From positions 471,746,008 to 471,810,007 of the forward strand of contig NC_081405.1 in NCBI RefSeq assembly GCF_030272615.1: 64,000 nucleotides of DNA. The letters run 5' to 3'. Under the pieces are notes generated by a model. That model saw only the letters and a list, made by a program, of their open reading frames with translations, had not been told where the DNA came from and searched no databases. The DNA is from Cryptomeria japonica (lineage: Eukaryota; Streptophyta; Pinopsida; Cupressales; Cupressaceae). Made by a program: the position numbers and the translations under genes. Positions 47,347-59,315 of the stretch are shown here, piece after piece. Within the stretch, counting starts at the first letter, position 1, and the number at the start of each line of letters is the position of its first letter.

Positions 47347-47729
47347 TCTTCTTTTTCAATCGATATGCAATGGTCATCAAGTATCTGAAAATTTACAAGT
47401 TTTTGATCTTGGTTTTGAGTACAAAGTTTTGTTATGATATGACCAAGTCAAATAGGAAGGAAGCATCCTATTTAGAGAACTAGGTCAATATGATGTAGCG
47501 TTGTAGTTTTGTGATGAAGGATGATAGATACTGATAAGAAACTGTCTGAAAGATCAGATTATCAAATATGTTCGATCATGCACTTGAGAAATTTAGATCT
47601 TAAACTTGTTTGAGATGAATACTTGTGAGACCTAGTGCGTTTAGTCTTAAATTTGACTTAACCAAAGATAAATTTTGGAGCATTTGACCAATAGATGTTC
47701 TAACATATGATGCTATGTTATCAATCGAA

Positions 47730-48300
47730 AGAGCTGCTTCTCAAACCTAAAGAGCTATTTCCCAAAACGGAAGAGCTACTCTGTTGATCGAAAGAACTAT
47801 TATGCTGACCAAGAGAGTTGTTTTGCAAACCAAAAGAGCTATTGTTATAACCAAGAATGCTACTTCTCAGACTAGGAGAGTTGTTTATCAGACTGAAAGA
47901 GCTACTATTTTTACCAAAAACACTACTTCTTAGACCAGGAGCGTTGTTTCTTAAATCGAAAGAGCTAATGTTTAAACCAAAAATGCTAATTCTTACCTTG
48001 AGAGAGCTAGGCTCTGAAATGTTTCTAAGACTGACCAAATTACCTCCTAAACTGAGAGAGTCACTGTTCTGACCAGAAATGTTGTTTCTCAAACAAGAAG
48101 AGCTATTTCATAGACTAGAAGAGATATTTCTCATACTAGGAGAGTTGTTTCTCAGACATATGGTGTTGTTTCCTAGAGAGAACACTAATGTTTTGACCAA
48201 GAAAGTTGTTGCATAGACTGAAGAGCTATTCTGCAAACTAGGAAGTCTAAAGATTGAAACAGTGATACTCAGACTTAGAAATTGGTTGTTTTGACTCAAA
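47730..48300 (-). repeat. E2 leader array A, 21-bp degenerate unit
   Basis: Units like ACCAAGAGAGTTGTTTTGCAA recur about every 21 bp, with heads ACYRARAGAGYT and variable tails. Confidence 0.75.
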
Positions 48301-48399
48301 GATTTAATGTGCAGACTTAGACAAATGATGTTTATAGCTAACCAGTGAAAACATGAAGAGTTAATTTTGACACATGAGAAAGATGGTATTCACACCAAG

Positions 48400-48930
48400 A
48401 GAGATAAAGTTTAGACTGAAAGAGCTGATGTTTGGACCAAAAGAGCTAAAGTTTGAATTGAAAACTCCATTGCTAGAACGAAGAACTCTAATATTTGGAC
48501 CAGGAACTCTACTCTTCGGACCGAGAACTCAACTCTGTGCACCGAGAACTCTAATGTTTGAACTAAGAACTATAATGTTTGAACTAAGAACTCTAATGTT
48601 TGAACTGAGAACTCTAATCTTTGGACTGAGAACTCTGATGTTTGCACCAAAAATTTTGATATTTGAACCAGAAACGCTATTGTTTAGACCGAGAACTCTA
48701 CTATGTGAAGCAAGAACTCTACTCTGTGAACCAAGAACACTACTTTGTGAACCGAGAACTCTACTTCATGAACTGATAACTCTACTCTATGAATCGAGAA
48801 CGCTACTCTGTGAACCAAGAACTCTAATTTGTGAGCTAAGAACTCTACTCTGTGAACCGAGAACTCTACTCTATGAACCGATAACTCTACTATTTGAACT
48901 GAGAGAGCTAATGTTTGAATCGAGAGAGCT
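48400..48930 (-). repeat. E2 leader array B, 21-bp unit
   Basis: About 25 units of the form ACCGAGAACTCTAATGTTTGA, for example at 48541 and 48562, with exact 21-bp steps. Because 21 is divisible by three, plus-strand frames stay open here by chance. Confidence 0.88.
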
Positions 48931-49489
48931 AATCTACCATGAACTATGTTATTTTGGCAATTTGATGTCTGAGTTTGAATTTTTCATGTTACCAATGGAT
49001 GATATGCGTCTGATTTATTGTCTGAAAAATACAGAAGACAAAATTTCAAACAGTTGTCTTATTTGCTCCTAGGATCTAAACATCAAGTGTATGTTCCAAA
49101 GGCTCACAAAAAGCCCAAATTTCCATGGGTTTTGCACAAAGAAGACACTTCAAGAAGATTTATCCTAAGGAATATGTGACAATGCGATAACTCAGCCCAT
49201 AGCCAGGAATCTTTGTGACGCAAATGTAAACACCCTAAATGAGGATGTCCACTTTTGCCATTATCGAGAGGTGGTAGATAGGGGCCTCCAGGGCTGGAAG
49301 GATGACCCAATCATCCTCTCCCCAGAAGGCTACAAGTAGCCTATACAAAGTTGAGGATTTATGCCTCTCCTCCAAGGAGCCAAATGGTGAGTGTCTTGGG
49401 GGGGGAACTTTCTATCCCCTTGCACTCAAATTATCGCACCAAAGGTAAAAAGGGTGGCTTCTAACTAACAAGGAATTATTAAGTGTATA

Positions 49490-49800
49490 TGTTCAACGCG
49501 TTGGGGTATAAAATCAATTAAGAGGTCTCCCAGACTTGAGAACCAAGGTTTTATATACCCGAAGGTACGGAGGAGTGCTATTCCCAACACTGCCATTGAA
49601 TCTGATTTTCATCAAAATCACATTTATTTTATAGTGGGTTAGATGAACTTGGCTTTAGTCATTCCCACTTGGGTTGTTCCCCTCTCACCCGACCTTATGG
49701 GCTACTCGAGAGGACAAACTCGCTAAGGATTATTGCACTACTGAAAAGAAAAGTGATGAGTCTGGCTTTCTGATCACCTCTTGAAGGTGAGAGCATACTC
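49490..49800 (-). other. E2 copy of the conserved leader block
   Basis: Counterpart of 6800-7130 in E1, with shared runs TTAAGAGGTCTCCCA and TTTATTTTATAGTGGG. Confidence 0.6.
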
Positions 49801-50089
49801 GCCTATCATCGAAGACACACAAGATATGGTGTTTATTTTCCTTCCTAATTAGTTTAGGTGCCTACATTAATAACAAAAGCAAGCAATGAATCTCCTGTAA
49901 TTGCACCAAAATATTAGTATTTTACAATTTTGTCTTTGGCGACGAAGGGTTTTTAACTCCGGTCTTAGACAACGAATTAGATGCCTACAAAACATAAAAC
50001 AACAAGTCAGATTCTTTAGAATAACAGTCTAAAAACAAAACAAAAAGTATAGAACTAAACATCAGACTGTTAAACAAACTACCTAAAAT

Positions 50090-50540
50090 GTTGTTCTAGA
50101 AACCCAGAGAGTTGTTCTGTCAACCAGAAATGTTATTTCAATGACCAGAAAGTCTATTTCATCAACCAAAAATGCTATTTATTAAACCAAGAACGCTATT
50201 TCTTAAACCAAGGGCGTTGTTTCTTAAACCAAGAACATTGTTTCATAGACCAAAAATGTTATTTCATAAACTAAAAACACCATTTCATTGACCAGAAACG
50301 TCATTTCATTAACCAAAAATTTCTATCTAATCAACCAAAAATGCTATTTCATAAACCAGAAGAGCTATTTCAGAAACTAGAAATGCTATCTCAGAAACCA
50401 AGAACGCTATTTCAAAAACCAAGAGAGCCAAAATAGAGAAAAAGAGAGTCAAGAGCCAAATCCTTTATTTTGATTGATGAAAATGGTGAAATGGTGATCG
50501 AGAGCGCTAAACTGTATTCCAAGAGAGCTAATCTATGTGT
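50090..50540 (-). repeat. E2 leader array C, 21-bp unit
   Basis: Units such as ACCAAGAACGCTATTTCTTAA at 21-bp steps near the primer site; about 20 copies of decreasing quality. Confidence 0.8.
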
Positions 50541-50621
50541 CAAAAATGCTATTCTGCAAATTCATGAGAACCTGTCAAGAAATATTCTTGCAAGCAAATT
50601 TTGTTAAAAACTTTGGGGCTA

Positions 50622-50639
50622 GGCCCCCGGTGGGCGCCA
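50622..50639 (-). other. E2 primer-binding site
   Basis: Minus strand TGGCGCCCACCGGGGGCC, close to the LTR edge (seven bases between). Nearly the same as in E1. Confidence 0.8.
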
Positions 50640-50646
50640 AAATTTA

Positions 50647-51652
50647 TGTGTGCAAAAATATTGTGATTAATCCATTAAAAGCATTTAAATCACACATACT
50701 CAATGAAACATTAAATTGAGGAAATAAAATAAAAGAATTAAAGCAATCCCCAATGTTGTCTCATCGCTCCCTAGTCTTGAGGACTTTGTCGATTCATTTG
50801 GTGGCTCTTGTATGTATGATCTTTGACAAAGTAACAACCCAAGAAATGGGAATTGATATGAAAGCTAAGATGCAAAATCTAATCTATTTCTATGTAAATA
50901 TACATTATGATGATTAAGCTATCATGAAAGCCATTGTTACAATGATGCTATGCTACTCTAATGCTATGATAACTATGCTATGATTGCTGAAAATGCTGAT
51001 AGAATACTGACAGAATGTTGATAATAATGCTAAGGGTCCATCTCATAGCCAAAATAGGGGGTATTTATAGGATTTTCATGACTAGAGGTGAGGTGGCAAG
51101 AATCAACGATGTCGATTCAGTCTGGATAAATTGATGGTTAAGATTGGAGAAATTTGTAAGGAGGTTGAGGAGATGGACACTTGTCATTCCTAAGGAGACA
51201 AGTGGCAAAGAATCTCCAACCATATGCCAACAAAGGGGCAAGTGGCATGGAGATGAGAGACATGTGGCATACATGTCTCCAAGAGAAGGTGGACACTCCA
51301 AAAATGATTAGGATAAGAGGTTGGAGAGGATAGGATTAGTTAACCCGTGGTTAGGCTAGGGGTTGGTTAGAAGAAGGTTACGTTAGGGAGTGGTTAGGAG
51401 TTCTGACACGTGCTTAAATTTGAATTTAAAATTCAAATTTAATGGGGAGAGAATAATTAAATAAATAAATTAACTAAATTCATTTATTTAATTAGGAAAT
51501 AGAAGAAACTATTTTTGGTGGGATGAATTAAGAAAATAAATCATATAAACAAATTATTTAATTCATTTATATAGTACAAGAATAAAAGGTCATTAATTAA
51601 ATATTTTTGTATTTAATTAATTCAATTTTCCAACCGATTTTTAGTGTATACA
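50647..51652 (-). repeat. E2 5' LTR (about 1006 bp)
   Basis: Plus-strand TGTGTGCAAAA to GTGTATACA; TATA box inside. Right of it, E4 gag resumes. The partner LTR is gone. Confidence 0.8.
51062..51069 (-). promoter_or_regulatory. E2 LTR TATA box
   Basis: Minus strand reads CCTATAAATACCCCC, matching the E1 LTR box in sequence and position relative to the LTR end. Confidence 0.7.
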
Positions 51653-52512
51653 GAAGTCATTTTTTGTTGTAGGGATGAAACAATTTGAATTAAATTATTG
51701 ATGGTTGCTTCAGTAGATGTATTGAAATTGGACATATTGGATTGTGATGGAGGAGTAACATTGTTGTATGTAGGTGGAGGTTGAGAGTAAGGAGGTGGAA
51801 CACTATGATATGTGGGTATGGGAGATTATTGGGACACAAATGCAAGACTCATAGAAGGAGGTAAACGAAATTTTTTATTAACAAGGTTTCCCCCTTGACT
51901 AACATGTGTAGGATTCACATTTTATTTGGAAGTAGTCATGATAGAAGACATAAATGTAGGCACACTAAGCAAGGATGTAGCCATAGGAATGGAATGGTTG
52001 ATTTGACTAGTGGTTTGAGTGTAACCAAGGACTTTGGCACAACTTTTGATAGGCATGATATTAGTGTCAACAATATGAGCAAGGCCACACAAACAAATCA
52101 AACCAATTTTATTACTTTGTACCATTATTTTTAATCTTTCAATCAATGAGATTTCCTCACTTTTCGGGTATTGTTGTCCCATACATTGTTGAAGACTTTC
52201 AAATTCATTATCAATCTTCTCCAATTGGTCAATAGTAACTCTAGTTAGTGATTCATCCTCATCATGAGAATTATGAAAAGAATGGGGATAAATGACATTA
52301 TTTGTTGGGTTGGACAAACCACCAACATTCTCATGAAATAAGTTGTCCAAATTAGTCTCCATATCCTTAGTAATGAAACCTTGGGAAGCCTTAATTCTAT
52401 AACTTCTTCTCACATTAATATTGTAGGTAGGACTAATGGTTACAAAATTCATGCACAAAGAAGGGAAATTTGAATGCACAAATTGAAGATTGTGATTAAA
52501 CAATGCAAAAAA
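51653..52512 (-). pseudogene. E4 gag, 5' part
   Basis: Frame 51922-52503 with MNFVTISPTYNINVRRSYRI, KASQGFITKDMETNLDNLFH and a long hydrophilic helix-like segment (EKIDNEFESLQQC). A Pro/Ser/Asn-rich linker runs to 51653 where E2 interrupts it. Likely start around 52450. No domain recognised except as the N-terminus of the gag continuing at 42735. Confidence 0.65.
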
Positions 52513-52781
52513 ATTTAAAATTATTGATTAACGAATTCATTAAGAAATATGATTTATTAATTTGAAAGAAGCATAACATATCATAGATATTAGATCTAAA
52601 AATGAATTTGAAAATTTATACAACCCACAAGTAAATTATAGAATTATAAATTAGGGGTTGTGTGAATTTAACTTCTAAACTTATGCAATACAATTAAAAA
52701 TAAAACTTATAAGTGTAAATTTTTATTTTAATATTCATAAATAATTAGATCTAAGAACATAAACCAAAAATTAAGGTGTAA
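52513..52781 (-). other. E4 short leader
   Basis: AT-rich, no array of the kind seen in E1-E3. Only about 270-330 bp between primer site and gag. Confidence 0.6.
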
Positions 52782-52797
52782 GATGTTAGGTTCGCCA
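52782..52797 (-). other. E4 primer-binding site
   Basis: Minus strand TGGCGAACCTAACATC next to the 5' LTR; differs by four bases from E3's site. Confidence 0.7.
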
Positions 52798-52800
52798 AAA

Positions 52801-53956
52801 TGTGTTGTGAAAATTAGGGTTTCACAATAAAATATAATAGAACCACTAATTTTGTTTAATTACCATCAAATTAGGGAAAGATAGAAATTTGATAGATCTA
52901 AGCCTAATAGATCAAGATTCTATTCAGACTCTAGGCCTACTAAATGGGGCTCTTCTTTCCCTAAGGTTGAATTGAATTTGAACTATTGAAAGATTAGGGC
53001 AAGATAGTGTATTATTGAAGAGATTATGCATAGATAGTGAGCTACAATCATCATGCAGAGCCACAAACTTGGATCTAATTAGAAGGTGAAGGTTCGGATT
53101 TGTTCCTATAAATTCAAGCTATTTTGTCAGGATTGTGTTGGTGGTCGCCTTGGTCCTTCAAAATTTTCATCATGAAAAGGGGAACCTATTCGTCTCTGCA
53201 AATCCCGTCAATCCTCTAAAACGTAGCTCTATACCTGTTTCCGCACATAATGAAAAAGTAGAAATTGTTGGGAATGGGGATTTTCCTTAGGTCAAACCCC
53301 CATTTCAAATTAACCATGAAATAGAAGTAAAATGTAAATGAAGTACTGCAGTAAAAATGCTTTCCTTTTGAGGGAAAGGCTGAAAATGAATGAAATACTA
53401 ATTATATACCTTTAATTAAGTTTTGTTTGTCTTCACAATGAATTAGGGTTTCATGTAGATAGTCTTAATAAAACATAGAACATTAATGTCATCATGAATG
53501 CCTAAATTTTGACTTCACTTCTGCTCTAATGCTTGATAGAAGACTGGTTGCTTGCTCACTTGAATGTGGGATCTTAATTTTGCTCTCTTCAGTTGATCAT
53601 GAATTCGAATTAGGTTTTAAAATGGGAGGGGTGGACCTCCTTTCATACTTGTTGGTCGAAAAAAATATTGAATTTCCAACATAAGACAACATGAGATCTA
53701 GGTCCCCACCCCAATTGGGTGACCATTATGAGGCCCCAAAATGGGCCCTTTTTTAGAGGACCATGGCGCTTGGAACCACATGGTCTCAGACATCAAGGCT
53801 CCCAGGATTAAGGGGAGAAGGTGCAAATAGTGAAAAATTGAGTTTGATAGTTGGTGTGAGTTGAATCAAAGCTTCAGTCAAGCATTAGAGGATGAACACC
53901 AAAGTGATGCCTAAGTGAGGACACAAATATAGGCGACTACAGTTTAGGTTGCTACA
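52801..53956 (-). repeat. E4 5' LTR (1156 bp)
   Basis: TGTGTTGTGA to TTGCTACA; aligns with 20137-21282. Lies next to the primer site, so it is the 5' copy of a minus-strand element. Confidence 0.85.
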
Positions 53957-54250
53957 CAAATGATATAAGGATCACAACTTCTCAATAATTCATTGTAGAT
54001 GGTGAATTTTTAAAGACTCGAGAGTTGCGGGACTTTGTAATGAGCTTTGAAGGAGATAAATATCGAAAGAAGTTTTATGAATCCAAAAATAAAGTAGATC
54101 CTTAACAATAGGATGACATCTATCAAAAGGTGTTGAAGGAGGTAGTTTTTTATGTTAATAAGATCACTCCTAAGGAGGAAAGAAAAATAGTGCAGAACAA
54201 TGGTTTGTTGTTGTTCCCAAATCAAGGCTTACCCTCTATACTTTATTTAA
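53957..54250 (+). pseudogene. Unidentified ORF, right part
   Basis: Plus-strand frame with FIVDGEFLKTRELRDFVMSF, EGDKYRKKFYESKNKVDP, KVLKEVVFYVNKITPKEERK and NNGLLLFPNQGLPSILYLIQ, broken by TAA/TAG codons. Probably continuous with the ORF ending at 20136 before E4 inserted. Family not recognised. Confidence 0.4.
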
Positions 54251-54716
54251 TACAATAAGAAGGTAGGATGAAGAAGTATTTGCTATGAAGATTAGGCAAA
54301 GAAAGCCTTCTCTAGGTCAATATTTACCCCAAAAACTAAAATCCTGGCAATATGGGCCAAGACTGCAAATACAAACAAGCTAAAGGTTGTTTATAACATT
54401 CATAAGTTGAAGGATAGTTTGATTATTAAAAGACTAATAAATACTAATAGAACTTTAATTTGTCCATCTTTTATAAGCTATGTTGCAAACTTTAGTTAAG
54501 TTTCATGATATAAGTATTATAAATTTAGTCGTAGTGTGACCTATTATGGTATTAAAACATCACTTGAGAACTTTGAATATGTTTAGTTCATGGACTTAAT
54601 GTAATGCATATATGCTTATAATTATGGTTGTTATGGATGGAAATTGTTAATTTTTTATGATTTTCAATGTTGTATGTACTATCCTATTGTACAACACTTT
54701 CTCTTGGGTTAGAAGT
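54251..54716. other. Unassigned sequence between interrupted ORF and E6
   Basis: Further weakly coding sequence to about 54500 (KVVYNIHKLKDSLIIKRL), then AT-rich DNA. No element signature. Confidence 0.4.
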
Positions 54717-55720
54717 GATAGTTCCTATAGCCAAGTATAGTGTCACCTCTTGCAGCAACAAACAAAACAAGTGTTGATTTGGTCAAAAGCAGTTTTAGGC
54801 AAACCAAGCTATACAAGGGTGACGCTCACACATGGGTGTCCTTCATCATGATCTAAACCACCTAAGAACATATCATTTAGTAGTTTGTTTAGTTGATTCA
54901 AATGGATATTTATGTCTTAATTGGTTGTTAGTAATTATAGTCCTAATGGGACTCTCTCTCAATTTATGGTTCCTTTATTCAGTTAATAAGTCTCTCCCTA
55001 GATATGGGGGTACAATAGTAATTAGTTAGAGAATTAGTCATAGTATAAATAAGCTTGCATACAACTTAAAAAGGTTAACGACTTTATGACTTTGACAACT
55101 GCTTTTCTTTGAAGAAAGTATGTAACTTGTGATGAATAAAATACAATGCATTTATGAACTTGTTGTGTAATCTTTTGATTTAATTGTGAGTACTTATGTA
55201 AAGGGGGCCACTTGAGGTAGAGCTACTCTTAGTGTAGTTTGTTTTTGTTTCAAGAGTATAGCATTGAAGTCATTATTTTGATTTTGGTATAATAAGAGTT
55301 TTTTTCTTTACTATTTCATGTAGCAGCTAAACCAAACTAGAATAGATAGTGTGGGTATTAGTTAATGGCTTATTTGTTTAACAACAATTAATTGGTTTCT
55401 TTATTTTAATTTATTTAGATTGAAAATTTTGTAGTGTAATGGTTAGTTTACATTTCACATGTTTTTTCTCTAGTATTTCCATTTTAGTAATAGTTGTTTT
55501 CTAGCACTTTCGGTCACTACTTGTAGTCAATATAGGATAACAACCAAAGATAGGTTCATAATGTATATATAGTGTTGTACCATTTAAAGTTATAAAACCC
55601 TTGATTGATAAGTAAGTTTAACCTTTAAGCCATGAAGGATTTATTAGCATGGATGCATATCCCTGAGTTGTGAAGATCAATAACCTATCCCGAATCTCAA
55701 TTGGATTATAAAGCTCAACA
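54717..55720 (+). repeat. E6 probable 5' LTR
   Basis: TATAAAT at 55044-55050 (AGTATAAATAAGC) and AATAAA at 55135-55140 give a promoter and poly(A) signal in LTR-like spacing. The end ...CTCAACA at 55720 abuts the primer site. The left edge TGATAGTTCC is a guess. Confidence 0.45.
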
Positions 55721-55725
55721 TTTTT

Positions 55726-55745
55726 TGTGTCGTTGTTGGGGATGG
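55726..55745 (+). other. E6 decayed primer-binding site
   Basis: GTGTCGTTGTTGGGGATGG corresponds to the common plant site TGGCGCCGTTGCCGGGGA with C-to-T changes. This type occurs in Athila-like and related elements. Confidence 0.55.
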
Positions 55746-56081
55746 TGTCAAGTTATGAAATTATCTTGGTTGTCTAGTATTTTTTTATGCTTTCTTATAA
55801 ATATAAATCATTATTTTAAGTTTGTAGGGATTTTAGATTCTAAAATAACCCACACAATTCTTACTACCCATTTGCAGGTGCACTAGAACAAGGGACCTAT
55901 ATCTTGCATGCATAGAATGAGAGAATCTTGTGGACGATTCCTTCCCAGTACTGATAACAAAAATATCCAAGTAGCTCTAGAAAAATTCTCATGCCATTCA
56001 CTTCCATCTAGAATATCTTGTCAAGCCCTTTCTAATTCATCCCATAATTCCACTCCACACAAATCTCCACGTATATTTTGA

Positions 56082-56973
56082 ATGGGGGATGCAAACCATC
56101 TTGCTAACCAAAATGATTATACGACTTTCTATTTTCCCATAGTCCGACAAGAGAGGAATACTTCTCTCAATAATATACAATATTTATCCCTTCCAAATTT
56201 TCACAAGCTTAATATTGTTGACCCAAACACATTTTTTGAGTTTAATGTCTTATGTCGTAGTTACGACTACACTGCATATGCCCATTGGCTGAAATTGTTC
56301 ATTGAAACTCTAAAGGACTCTGCCTTGAGATGGTGGAGATCCAGTGGCTAACTAGGATAACTTGAAAACAATGATTTTGAAGAAATATAAATATTGTTAT
56401 AGAGGAGGAGAATTGTGAGGAGATGATATCTTCTAGGTGACACAAAGGAAAGACGAGTTCTTAAAATAATATTTTGAACGTTTCCTTTTTAGTTTGCAAA
56501 AACCCAGGCACAACCATTTACGAGGAGATTCTCTCAAGCATGTTTTGCTTTATGAAATTGATGAAGATTGTCTATATGTCTTAAATGTAATGGCGGGAGG
56601 AGATGTCACTAAAGCTACTTGGGATGATCTATGTAGACTTGCAAAAAACTACTCTAGGTCAACTATGAAGAAGACCAAAAGCATTAGAGAATTAACATCT
56701 CAATCTATTGTAGGAGTTTCATGGATATAATTCAGTAACCAATTTCTAGACATGAATCAATAAATTATTAGTCACATGGCTACTTAGATGGATGCAGTAT
56801 AGAAAAGAAGGAAACAGGAGGAGGCAAATACTGTTCTGACTTAATATTGACCACTTTGTTGCTATAAGAAGAAATGTTGGAAATGTAAATGAGTTGCAAA
56901 CATAGAGGAAAAACTTGATCTCAAGACCCTGGAATATGAAGATGCCCAAGTTTTCTACCTTTCTCAATGATGA
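56082..56973 (+). pseudogene. E6 gag
   Basis: IQYLSLPNFHKLNIVDPNTF, FEFNVLCRSYDYTAYAHWLK and LKDSALRWWRSSG are a well-known plant gypsy gag core (usual form PNFHGL.NEDP...LKD.A.RW). After frameshifts: LLYEIDEDCLYVLNVMAGGD, WDDLCRLAKNYSRST. Cys residues at 56848-56890 (CCYKKKCWKCK) are the relic of a zinc knuckle. Confidence 0.8.
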
Positions 56974-57000
56974 GGCTTGTTTTATGCATGTTTATTTTAA

Positions 57001-58160
57001 ATATTTTATGATGTTTTAAGACTTTGTTTTAATATTCCTAGGAACATATACTTTGTGATAAGTGTCTTTTTGAGTCATAATGTTGAACATACCATGTATA
57101 TCCTAAACCTCTTGTAGTGATGCTATAACAATTTAATGGATGCAATATAAGTATATCCTTATCTTTGGATGATATTAAATGTTGTGTTTTAAATAATCAC
57201 GAATGTGTTAGATTTATGGTACGTTAACCTTGGTGGTGCAGTCAGTTGAAGGAGTCTAATGTTTTTGAGATTGGATCAAAGGCGATCAACAAGATGTGGC
57301 AGAACTTTGAAAGAGTCCTGGACACCAAAGCAAAGAAGAGGTCAATATTGTTATGATGTGGTTACCAGTTGTTAGTGTCAATTAAAGACTTCAAAGACCA
57401 GTCAGGGATCAGTTACTCTTCCATTTATTTGCCATGTCTCCTGATGGATAAGATTTAGGAAAAGATTATAATGAAAGTAAGTTTGAAACATAGATCTACT
57501 CTATTTTAGTCTTCTTTGCTTCTTAAAAATAAAAGTCATCCTCCTAGATATCAGGAGTGAAGAAACTATTATGGTACATAGTTAGAGTCTATTCATTCTA
57601 TATTCTCCTTGTTCTTCTTGAGGAGAAGGTTCAAAAGGTTATGTTTATCTTTATTGTACTATTAAAGTATCTTTGAGAAAAGAATAAAGTTCAACTTAGT
57701 TAGTATTAGCATATGTTGTGGTTGTGACATCTTAAACAATCTAATTTTGTAGTTACCAATTCAGAAGATTCATCCAAGGGGCCTTTCTTCGTGAGGATTG
57801 TGCAAGTTTAATTTCTAAGTTGTCTTCATTCTATTTATAGTAAATTGTTCGTTGTCTATTCTTGCAGCCATTGAACTGTAATTATGTAATTGTTACTACA
57901 ACCAAGGCATAGAAAAATAGTTCTTTATCTTGAGCTAGGAAATTTATATCTTATAATAAGGTATATATAGGATTTATTTGTATTAGGATTTAGTTAGAAG
58001 TATTTCCTTTGTGAGAATTATTTTCATCATTTCATATGTTCAAGGTTAGGATGAAATTGATTCCTAAAAGCTCTTAGTGCACAAACTGTATTGTCCCATT
58101 TCAAGTTAAATGTCCTCAAGTTAATAAGATAAATCAACCTTAATGATGGAGTCTAATGGA
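57001..58160. other. Unassigned sequence between E6 and E5
   Basis: No useful frame, repeat or primer site recognised. Polypyrimidine and poly(A)-like signals (AATAAA near 57684) hint at old LTR or UTR sequence but nothing decides it. Confidence 0.4.
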
Positions 58161-58574
58161 TACTGATGTCATGGAAATGGGGACAAGGCAACAACAAGGT
58201 TCAATGTTAATAAGTTAATTTCAACCATAAAACCAAAACAAAGAACTAAAAACTATTCCAAACATATCAAAAGAGACTTCAAAAAGCATGAAAGAAATTT
58301 AACAAAACAAAAGAAAGGAGAAGAGCCTCCCTAAGATGCTTCCATGATGCCTTTTGATGCTTCTCCCTTGTTTCTCCCCTCTCCAAGTCCCAAATGAGTG
58401 TAGCTCTCAGCTTTTAGCACTAGCCATGGATGCCATATGGAGATTCAAGATGGTTGGATGTGATAAACAAATGCTATGCAAGTGTAGATAGTGATGCTAT
58501 GAAAAAGATCTATGCTAATACCAGTATAACAACAATACTTTAATGCTTCCTTCTTTGCTTGAGGATAAGGGTTC

Positions 58575-58582
58575 TATTTATA
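58575..58582 (-). promoter_or_regulatory. E5 LTR TATA box
   Basis: Minus strand TTCTATAAATAGAACCC, similar to the E1 and E2 boxes. Confidence 0.65.
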
Positions 58583-59315
58583 GAAGAAATGGGGAAATGA
58601 AGGGTTAAGATTGAGCAATCTTAACAAGGGTTAGGATTGAAAGATATTCAATCCATGTGAGACTTTCAACCCAATCCCATGTTAACAAGTGTCACCATGA
58701 GGAGGCTTGAGAGGAGAGATAAGGAGCATTAAATGCTCGAGGGGACATGATGGTTACCCTAGGGGGTTGGGATAGGGTTAGGTTAATGGATATTCCTTTT
58801 ATCCAAGGGATAAATCAATGTGCTTTGAAGAGACCCATGAGTCAAAAGGATGGTTAAGTTAGAGGAAAGTCTATAACCAAAGGTAAAAGGTGAGTTAACC
58901 ATAAATGGTTATCTAAGAACCTTTAATGGTTTGGAAGACTTTAGAGGTTAACCATTTGAAGACATAAAGCCTTTAATGGTTATTGAAGACTTTGGAGGTT
59001 TTTGAGAAGTGACTTCCTTTTATTTAGGAATGTGACAATTATTAGGATAGGATTAGGCTAATTAGGAGTTAGAAGAATCTAGAAGGGATTTAGTCATACA
59101 AGTGGATTTTGTAGGAGAATGCAAGTGGGAGGAATTTTGGGATTTTCAATTAAAATAAAATCATTTATTTCAATTAAATGGTGTAATTTGCATTTGGATA
59201 GATATTTAAATAAATATTAATTTATTTAAATGTGAATATGAATTTTGGATTTTATTTAAATAAATCTTAATTTATTTACATGAGAAAAAGGAAGATAAAG
59301 CATTAAATGCTTGTA

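Larger units (their letters stand above)
46989..50621 (-). other. E2 untranslated leader
   Basis: 3.6 kb without a credible gene. Three blocks of a 21-bp unit, a perfect 68-bp duplication and the block shared with E1. Confidence 0.7.
42736..51652 (-). mobile_element. E2: Tat/Ogre-like Ty3/gypsy element, 3' truncated, inserted in E4 gag
   Basis: On the minus strand: 5' LTR (51652-50647), primer site, 3.6-kb leader, gag, protease, G-patch, linker and only the first part of the reverse transcriptase. At about 42735 E2 stops in RT (HPEWVS) and E4 gag begins. E2 thus lacks the rest of RT, RNase H, integrase and 3' LTR. Closest relative in the window is E1: same primer site, leader block, protein sequence and LTR end. 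More decayed than E3. Confidence 0.88.
20137..53956 (-). mobile_element. E4: old gag-protease LTR element without visible RT/integrase, host of E2 and E3
   Basis: Two similar LTRs in the same orientation (20137-21282 and 52801-53956) bracket 31.5 kb. Removing E3 and E2 leaves about 4.2 kb of internal sequence: primer site, gag, protease, a roughly 270-residue tail and a polypurine tract. The flanking five bases are TAAAT on the left and CAAAT on the right, a target duplication with one change. The LTRs differ far more than those of E3, so E4 is older. No reverse transcriptase, RNase H or integrase motif is seen in the remaining internal pieces, so it probably relied on other elements. Confidence 0.8.
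54717..57000 (+). mobile_element. E6: eroded Ty3/gypsy 5' end with gag (Athila-type primer site)
   Basis: A probable LTR (about 54717-55720) is followed by a decayed primer site and leader, then gag from 56082. Nothing of pol is seen after 57 kb. Plus strand. LTR limits are estimates from the TATA box, poly(A) signal and primer site. Confidence 0.6.

Noticed and set aside
48374..49072. A 232-residue plus-strand open frame with LRTLMFE-like repeats
   Set aside because: It is produced by the 21-bp leader repeat of E2, which keeps frames open because 21 is divisible by three. The element is transcribed from the other strand and nothing resembles a known protein.
47700..50540. Regularly spaced short repeats that might suggest a CRISPR array
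   Set aside because: Units are degenerate, there are no unique spacers of constant length, and the context is a plant retrotransposon leader.
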